Positions 59,684 to 64,000 of a stretch of 64,000 bases of DNA are shown here, one piece after another (position 1 is the stretch's first letter; each line of letters opens with the position of its first letter). The DNA lies in NCBI GenBank assembly GCA_903922605.1, contig CAIXUG010000083.1:20496-84495 (forward strand), in the 5' to 3' direction. The position numbers and the translations under genes were made by a program. The notes under the pieces are model-generated. The model had not been told where the DNA came from. It searched no databases and was given only the letters and a program-made list of their open reading frames with translations. Source of the DNA: an uncultured Verrucomicrobiota bacterium. Lineage in GTDB: Bacteria; Verrucomicrobiota; Verrucomicrobiia; Limisphaerales; UBA9464.

Positions 59684-60195
59684 TGGCCGTCTCCTTTCCG
59701 GGCGAAATGGTTTTGCAACTGCCGCCGCGCACGGGCAAGCCGCGACATGACGGTGCCGACCGGCACCTCGGCAATCTCGGCGATCTCCTTGTAGGACAGG
59801 CCTTCCAACTCGCGCAGCACAATCGCCTCGCGGAATTCTAGGGGAAGCGCCTCGAGCGCGGCCCGCAGGACGTTCCGGTCGGCACCATTAAACACACCGG
59901 CAGCGACGGTTGGGTCCTCCAGTTCCGCAATCTCCCCGTCGTCGATCGAGACCACCGCGCGGGGCCGGTTCTTTTTCAGCCAGGAAAACGCGGTGTTGCG
60001 GACGATGGCCAGGAGCCATGCCCGCGCGTCGCCACCCCGGTGCCCGCCGATGAAGCGGAACGCTCGCACGCACGCCTCCTGCGCGATGTCCTCGGCGTCG
60101 TGGTCGTTGCCGGCCAGCCAGCGTGCGAGGTTGTAGGCCGCATCCAGGTGCGGCAGGACAACCCGCTCAAATTGCTCCGGTTCAGTGGCGCTCAC
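59680..60195 (-). CDS. ECF-type RNA polymerase sigma factor
   Basis: The 171-residue protein has sigma region 2 (LPHLDAAYNLARWLAGNDHD, then DIAQEACVRAFRFIGGHRG) and region 4 (LPLEFREAIVLRELEGLSYK, then EIAEVPVGTVMSRLARARRQ). The start was set at the GTG at 60193-60195 (VSATEPEQFERVV), which gives a normal ECF length. An ATG at 60255 would add 20 basic residues. It is the first gene of the pair with the anti-sigma factor and divergent from the metallophosphoesterase gene, so the shared 130-bp region could be its own target promoter. Confidence 0.92.
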   Translation of the reverse strand: MSATEPEQFERVVLPHLDAAYNLARWLAGNDHDAEDIAQEACVRAFRFIGGHRGGDARAWLLAIVRNTAFSWLKKNRPRAVVSIDDGEIAELEDPTVAAGVFNGADRNVLRAALEALPLEFREAIVLRELEGLSYKEIAEIAEVPVGTVMSRLARARRQLQNHFARKGDGQ

Positions 60196-60325
60196 GATTC
60201 GCTTCCGTTTCCTCCAGACTGCGCGGCCGGCAATTTTATTCCCGGCGGAATACATTGTTTTCTCCCGGGTCTTGGACGCGACGGAACTGACCGTCGAAAT
60301 CAAACATAAATTGCATTGCTCCAAC

Positions 60326-61300
60326 ATGAAAACGAACAAGGGAACCATTCTCCATGACCACAACCGCGACGGCCTCGACCGGCGCGGCTTTCTCCAGTGC
60401 ATGGCCTGGGCGGGAACGGGAATGCTGTGGACGGTCCGGGGCGGGCTGCTCGGCTCGGCGCTGCTGCCCTCGTCCGCGCGGGCGGCGGAAGTGGCGGAAA
60501 CGACGCGGGGCAGTTTCAGCTTTGTGCAGATCAGCGATTCGCACATCGGCTTCAACAAGGAGGGCATCAACACGGACGTCGCCGGCACGCTCCAGGAAGC
60601 CATCGCCCGCATCAATGCGCTGCCGGAACGGCCCGAGTTCGTGCTGCACACCGGCGACCTGACGCATCTCGCCAGCGCCGACGAGTTCGACACGCTCGAC
60701 CAGCTGTTGAAGGGCGTTAAGACGCAGCAGATCTTTTTCGTGCCGGGCGAACATGACGTCACCAGCGACAACGGGAAACTCTACCTCGAACGGTTCGGAA
60801 AGAATTCCAAGGGTGCCGGCTGGTACAGCTTTGACCATCATGGCATCCACTTCGTCGGCCTCGTCAACGTCGTGGAGATCCAGCAGAACGGCCTGGGTGC
60901 CCTCGGCAAGGAGCAGCTCGCCTGGCTCGACGACGATCTGCGGGGCCGCTCCGCCGAAACACCCATCGTGGTCTTTGCGCACATTCCGCTGTGGGAGGTC
61001 TATCCGCAATGGGGCTGGGGCACGGATGATGGGGCGCAGGCACTGGCGTTGCTGAAGCGGTTCGGCTCGGTGACGGTGCTCAACGGCCACATCCATCAGA
61101 CCATGAAAAAGGTCGAGGGCAGCGTGACCTTTCACACCGCCAGGTCCACCGCGTTCGCACAACCGACACCCGGCACCGCACCCAAGCCGGGTCCGATGAA
61201 GATCGAGTCGGCCAAACTGCGCGAGCACCTCGGGATCACCGAGGTGAACTACGTCGAAGGCACCCATTCGCTGGCCATCGTGGATTCGGCCCTCCTCTGA
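60326..61300 (+). CDS. Tat-exported metallophosphoesterase
   Basis: The 324-residue product begins MKTNKGTILHDHNRDGLDRR with a Tat-type motif D-R-R-G-F-L-Q and a hydrophobic segment ending SARAAE. Calcineurin-like motifs are FSFVQISDSHIG, VLHTGDLTH, VPGEHD (normally GN-H-[DE]; Asn is Glu here), VFAHIPLW and LNGHIHQTM. The replaced Asn may weaken metal bridging. It lies beside the ECF/anti-sigma pair and 13 bp before a cytochrome c gene, an arrangement that suggests joint regulation of periplasmic redox functions. Confidence 0.85.
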   Translation: MKTNKGTILHDHNRDGLDRRGFLQCMAWAGTGMLWTVRGGLLGSALLPSSARAAEVAETTRGSFSFVQISDSHIGFNKEGINTDVAGTLQEAIARINALPERPEFVLHTGDLTHLASADEFDTLDQLLKGVKTQQIFFVPGEHDVTSDNGKLYLERFGKNSKGAGWYSFDHHGIHFVGLVNVVEIQQNGLGALGKEQLAWLDDDLRGRSAETPIVVFAHIPLWEVYPQWGWGTDDGAQALALLKRFGSVTVLNGHIHQTMKKVEGSVTFHTARSTAFAQPTPGTAPKPGPMKIESAKLREHLGITEVNYVEGTHSLAIVDSALL

Positions 61301-61313
61301 TTCCTTGCATGAA

Positions 61314-61676
61314 ATGAGGAGTCACCCATTCCCGGCGCTCGCCCCCGCACCCCTGCTCTTGCTGCTGCTCATGCTCTCGCTCGTCTTGGCCGCGACCGTT
61401 TTGTCTTCCTGTACCCCAAGCCAGCCCGGCGTCCGCCGCAAAGGCGAAGCCGACGCCACGGTCGGACGCACCCTGTTTCTGAAGAACTGCGCCCACTGTC
61501 ACGGGGCGGACGCGCGCGGCGATGAAGGGCCGGATCTGCATGGCCTCGACTGGACGGACGAGCAGATCACCGCCCGCATCCGCAACGGCAAGAAAGGCCA
61601 GATGACCGCGTTCGCTGACAAGCTGTCGGCCGAACAAATCCACCGCATCGAAGACTATTTGAGGACGCTGAAATAG
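61314..61676 (+). CDS. Lipoprotein c-type cytochrome
   Basis: The 120-residue product begins at the ATG at 61314 with a Leu-rich signal and a lipobox (ATVLSSC). The mature class I cytochrome c domain has the heme-binding motif LKNCAHCHGADARGDEGPDL (C-x-x-C-H) and a distal methionine in GKKGQMTAFADKL. It is an electron carrier of the cell envelope. It follows the metallophosphoesterase after 13 bp. A nearly identical but broken copy lies at 62599-62897. Confidence 0.9.
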   Translation: MRSHPFPALAPAPLLLLLLMLSLVLAATVLSSCTPSQPGVRRKGEADATVGRTLFLKNCAHCHGADARGDEGPDLHGLDWTDEQITARIRNGKKGQMTAFADKLSAEQIHRIEDYLRTLK

Positions 61677-61718
61677 CTTGCTGCGTGAGTCAGGTCCTTC
61701 GGCGCGGTCTGATTCGCC

Positions 61719-62516
61719 GTGCAAAGGACTGGCCGGCCAACACCCGGATATACGCTGACCGAACTGTTGGTGACCCTTGCGGTCATTGCCTTGCTGGTGG
61801 CGCTGCTGTTGCCCGCGCTCGCGAAGGCAAGGGCCTCCGGGCGCTCTGCCGTCTGCAAGGGAAACCTGCGCCAGCTGGGGCTGGCGCTGACGATGTACGT
61901 GCATGACCAACAAAACAAATATCCCCACTATCTCGGACCCGCCGGCCCAGCGCACGGCGATGCCGCCGGTCAGGGCGGCCGGGCGGCCGGCTTGGTCTAC
62001 TGGTCCTCCAAACTGTTCCCCTATCGTCCCGTGAACTGGACCAACCGTTCGTTCCATTGCCCGGGTTACCGGCGGGAGATTCTCGGCCCATACGAAGCCG
62101 GCTCGATCGAGCGTCTGGGCAGTTATGCCTACAATGCAGCCGGCGTTTGGAATCCTAATGGTTTCCATGAAAAATGGGGGCTGGGACCGGTCCTGTTCTG
62201 GAGGGATTCCAAAGGCAACTTTGTCCCCCCGGTTTCAGCGGACCAGGTCAGCGTCCCCGGCGAAATGGTGGCTGTCGGCGATTCTTTGCTGAAGGTGAGA
62301 ATGAGGGGAGGCAGTGACTTCGGCCAGTGCAACGGCATTTTCTCCAGCGACATGGCTGCCGAACCCTATGTCCGGCCGCACGGTCAGGAATACAACCAGG
62401 TCTTCTGTGATGGCCATGTGTCATCCCTGCCCCCGGGCGTGCTTTTCAATCCCACGAACAGCGCCGCCCTTTGGAATTACGATCACCAAAGTCATCCCGA
62501 ACTGTGGACACCCTGA
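61719..62516 (+). CDS. Type IV prepilin-like (pseudopilin) protein
   Basis: The 265-residue product starts at a GTG ([10 protein letters not shown], then [20 protein letters not shown]). The G/Y junction, the glutamate five residues after it and the following ~20 hydrophobic residues make a class III prepilin signal. After the helix, [20 protein letters not shown] and [20 protein letters not shown] are typical of the large pseudopilin family of Planctomycetes and Verrucomicrobia. The C-terminal HYQ-like end ([20 protein letters not shown]) is the usual 'DGHV' module. The function is unknown: these genes occur in many copies per genome. Confidence 0.85.
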   Translation: MQRTGRPTPGYTLTELLVTLAVIALLVALLLPALAKARASGRSAVCKGNLRQLGLALTMYVHDQQNKYPHYLGPAGPAHGDAAGQGGRAAGLVYWSSKLFPYRPVNWTNRSFHCPGYRREILGPYEAGSIERLGSYAYNAAGVWNPNGFHEKWGLGPVLFWRDSKGNFVPPVSADQVSVPGEMVAVGDSLLKVRMRGGSDFGQCNGIFSSDMAAEPYVRPHGQEYNQVFCDGHVSSLPPGVLFNPTNSAALWNYDHQSHPELWTP

Positions 62517-62598
62517 GGCGGGCCGCGGTGGCATGCTACAAGACCCATCGCCCGGAAACAGTTCGTCACTCCGTCAGCAAATATCAGTGACCACAGCC

Positions 62599-62897
62599 TG
62601 CTCTTGCTCGTCCTGGCTGCGACCGTTTTGGCTTCCTGTGCCCCCAGCCATCCCGACGCCGGCCGCAAAGGCGAAGCCGACGCCACGGTCGGACGCACCT
62701 TGTTCCTGAAAAACTGCGCGCACTGCCACGGTCCAGATGCACACGGCGATGAAGGGCCGGATCTGCACAACCTCGACTGGACCGACGAGCAGATCACCGC
62801 CCGCATCCGCAACGGCAAGATAGGCCAGATGACCGCGTTTGCGGACAATTGTCGTCCGAATAGCCACTTCAGCTCAAAGATTACGTGCAGACGCTAA
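62599..62897 (+). pseudogene. Decayed second copy of the lipoprotein cytochrome c
   Basis: The translated part GEADATVGRTLFLKNCAHCH and what follows, GPDAHGDEGPDLHNLDWTDE, are almost identical to the intact copy at 61314. There is no ATG in frame ahead of the signal sequence. One base is lost at about 62848/62849 (ggacaattgtcg against gacaagctgtcg), which shifts the frame. In the restored frame, a TAG at 62861-62863 replaces the Gln codon of the intact copy, and the terminal stop is lost as well (aagtgg against aaatag). The heme motif is still readable. It arose by duplication, with the prepilin-like gene in between. Confidence 0.85.
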
Positions 62898-63111
62898 AGT
62901 GGCGCATGCTTGGCTTGAGGCTGCGGTGCGCTGTCGGAACATCCGCATCCATGGGAAAACGTTTCACTTTGGCTTCGACGCGTAAAGTGCGGGTAAGCTT
63001 CCTTTGGCATGTCGTAGGCATTAAAGCTGCCACAGTGGAGAAACGCAGCTTGCATCAGCCGAGGGCTTACCCTAGGAACGTGTTAAGCCCATTCATCCAC
63101 CACTCCAATAA

Positions 63112-63867
63112 ATGAATAAATTCCTGCTCGGCACCGTGCTCGCCGGTGCCACTGCCGCCCACGCCCAGTCGTTCCTGCTGCAATATTACACGAACGACGG
63201 CATACCTATCGAAACGGATGCGACTGGAACCTATTCCGTCCCCGGTGGCTTGTCGACCCTTCCAAACTTGGCCGAAGCCGGCTTGTTGCTGACGCGGCAC
63301 CCTTCGTCGGCACTCACCACCATCAGTGCGGTGGCGGATCTCGTCACCGTGTTACCGGACCAGGTCCCGGGCAGCACGCCCAAGGACTACATTTCCTCCC
63401 ACTCCGAGCTGCAATACCATGTCGGCGACGCCTCGACGCCGGATTCGTTCACCCTGAAGTTGGCCGCCCACGCCAGCGCCCTCACGGCGACCTTGTCCGG
63501 TGCCGGCGCCGACGCCCAGCTGGTCGTCAACTGGAAGATGATCATTGAAGGGCAGGCTCCCGGCATACCGAACATCAGCTACACCCTGCCCGACGTGACC
63601 ACGTCCACCACTGTGGGGACGTGGAGCGCGAGTTGGAACCAAGGGTTTGGTGCTGCGCCGGTGATCATGACTCCGGTCACGCATGGCGGAACCGAGACAG
63701 TGGTGGGCGGGTCCAATTACGAATACGACGTGACCTACACCCTCGACGTGCCCTTCGGCACCGATCCTGACATCAACGCCAGCTTTGACGGCTCCGTCAC
63801 GGTCACGCCGGTGCCCGAGGTGGGCGCCGTCTGGCAGATGTCGTTGTTCGTGCTGCCTGTGACCTGA
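63112..63867 (+). CDS. Secreted protein, probably cut short by an IS element
   Basis: The 251-residue product begins MNKFLLGTVLAGATAAHAQS (signal peptide) and continues with beta-rich sequence (FLLQYYTNDGIPIETDATGT, HSELQYHVGDASTPDSFTLK, YTLDVPFGTDPDINASFDGS). The end reads VTVTPVPEVGAVWQ followed by MSLFVLPVT and a TGA. The V-P-E stretch recalls the start of a PEP-CTERM tail. The TGA lies exactly where the left end of an IS3-like element begins, so the natural C-terminus is probably lost. The family is not recognised. Confidence 0.65.
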   Translation: MNKFLLGTVLAGATAAHAQSFLLQYYTNDGIPIETDATGTYSVPGGLSTLPNLAEAGLLLTRHPSSALTTISAVADLVTVLPDQVPGSTPKDYISSHSELQYHVGDASTPDSFTLKLAAHASALTATLSGAGADAQLVVNWKMIIEGQAPGIPNISYTLPDVTTSTTVGTWSASWNQGFGAAPVIMTPVTHGGTETVVGGSNYEYDVTYTLDVPFGTDPDINASFDGSVTVTPVPEVGAVWQMSLFVLPVT

Positions 63868-64000
63868 CCTCGCCAAACTGAGCCAGAGGGAGTGAGAGTC
63901 TGGGCAACGAAGAAAGAGCCAGACCATGAAAGGGAAACGACACACGACTGAGGAGAAGATCCGGATGCTGCGGGAGGTGGACGGCGGGAAGCCAATCCGG
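63865..64000 (+). mobile_element. Left end of an IS3-family-like insertion sequence (partial)
   Basis: From 63865, tgacctcgccaaactgagcc reads like an IS3-type terminal repeat (TG start). It is followed by ~40 bp and an orfA start at 63926. The right end is outside the window, so neither the inverted repeat partner nor the target duplication can be checked. A repeated tgacc at 63860-63869 means the exact boundary could be 5 bp further left. Confidence 0.6.
63926..64000 (+). CDS. IS3-family transposase OrfA, N-terminal part
   Basis: Twenty-five codons are visible: MKGKRHTTEEKIRMLREVDG, then GKPIR. This is the usual start of the helix-turn-helix OrfA of IS3-family elements (K-x-x-x-x-x-E-x-K-I-x-x-L-R-E-x-D-x-G). 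OrfA binds the element ends; the active OrfAB fusion is made by frameshifting further on, outside the window. Confidence 0.75.
   Translation, partial: MKGKRHTTEEKIRMLREVDGGKPIR

Noticed and set aside
1..64000. CRISPR arrays, tRNA and rRNA genes
   Set aside because: No regularly spaced direct repeats of 25-40 bp, no T-loop GGTTCRANTCC-type cloverleaf and no rRNA segments were seen by eye; a covariance-model scan would be decisive.

Overview
The window looks like a chromosomal segment from a GC-rich Verrucomicrobiota bacterium, most likely of the Pedosphaera/Limisphaera type. The evidence is a long peptidoglycan/division (dcw) cluster, many Sec-secreted proteins (LysM, S41-like, CotH/lamin-tail, ThuA, ceramidase-like), an ECF sigma/anti-sigma/metallophosphoesterase/cytochrome c block, a type IV prepilin-like gene, and several families of short palindromic intergenic repeats. 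This assignment rests on gene content and style only; there is no rRNA in the window. I saw no tRNA, rRNA or CRISPR array.

Layout. 1-4.9 kb: the start of a secreted protein on the minus strand, a repeat-rich intergenic stretch, a TPR protein, a Nop2/Sun-type RNA m5C methyltransferase with a long disordered N-terminus, and a ceramidase-like secreted hydrolase. 5.0-23.4 kb: one minus-strand dcw cluster, in transcription order mraZ, unknown gene, rsmH, ftsL-like, ftsI, degenerate murE-like, a 29-codon ORF, SIMPL-domain gene, murF, mraY, LysM gene, ftsW, murG, murB, ddl, ftsQ, ftsA, ftsZ. Many junctions are ATGA overlaps. murC and murD are absent. The only MurE-like protein has lost its P-loop, and FtsZ is strongly altered in its T1, T4 and T7 loops while keeping the C-terminal FtsA-binding-type peptide. 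A three-box, 10-bp-spaced MraZ operator lies upstream of mraZ. 23.7-43.8 kb: housekeeping and secreted genes (queA, RibD-like reductase, alpha/beta hydrolase, catalytically dead S41 homologue, propeller/EF-hand protein, recJ, terC, aldo/keto reductase, Gre factor, MOSC, ThuA, hrpA and several unknowns). 43.9-52.2 kb: a large multi-PAS histidine kinase and a 1533-residue helicase-nuclease fusion. 52.3-58.6 kb: a 2.1-kilo-residue CotH/lamin-tail secreted protein. 58.9-64.0 kb: anti-sigma/ECF sigma pair, divergent metallophosphoesterase, lipoprotein cytochrome c, prepilin-like gene, a decayed second copy of the cytochrome c, and a secreted protein whose stop codon coincides with the left end of an IS3-like element running off the window.

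The most interesting material is (i) the remodelled dcw cluster, with a pseudo-MurE and a FtsZ lacking canonical catalytic-loop residues, and (ii) several families of 100-135-bp palindromic elements at gene ends. Copies of two of these keep their hairpins through compensatory base changes.
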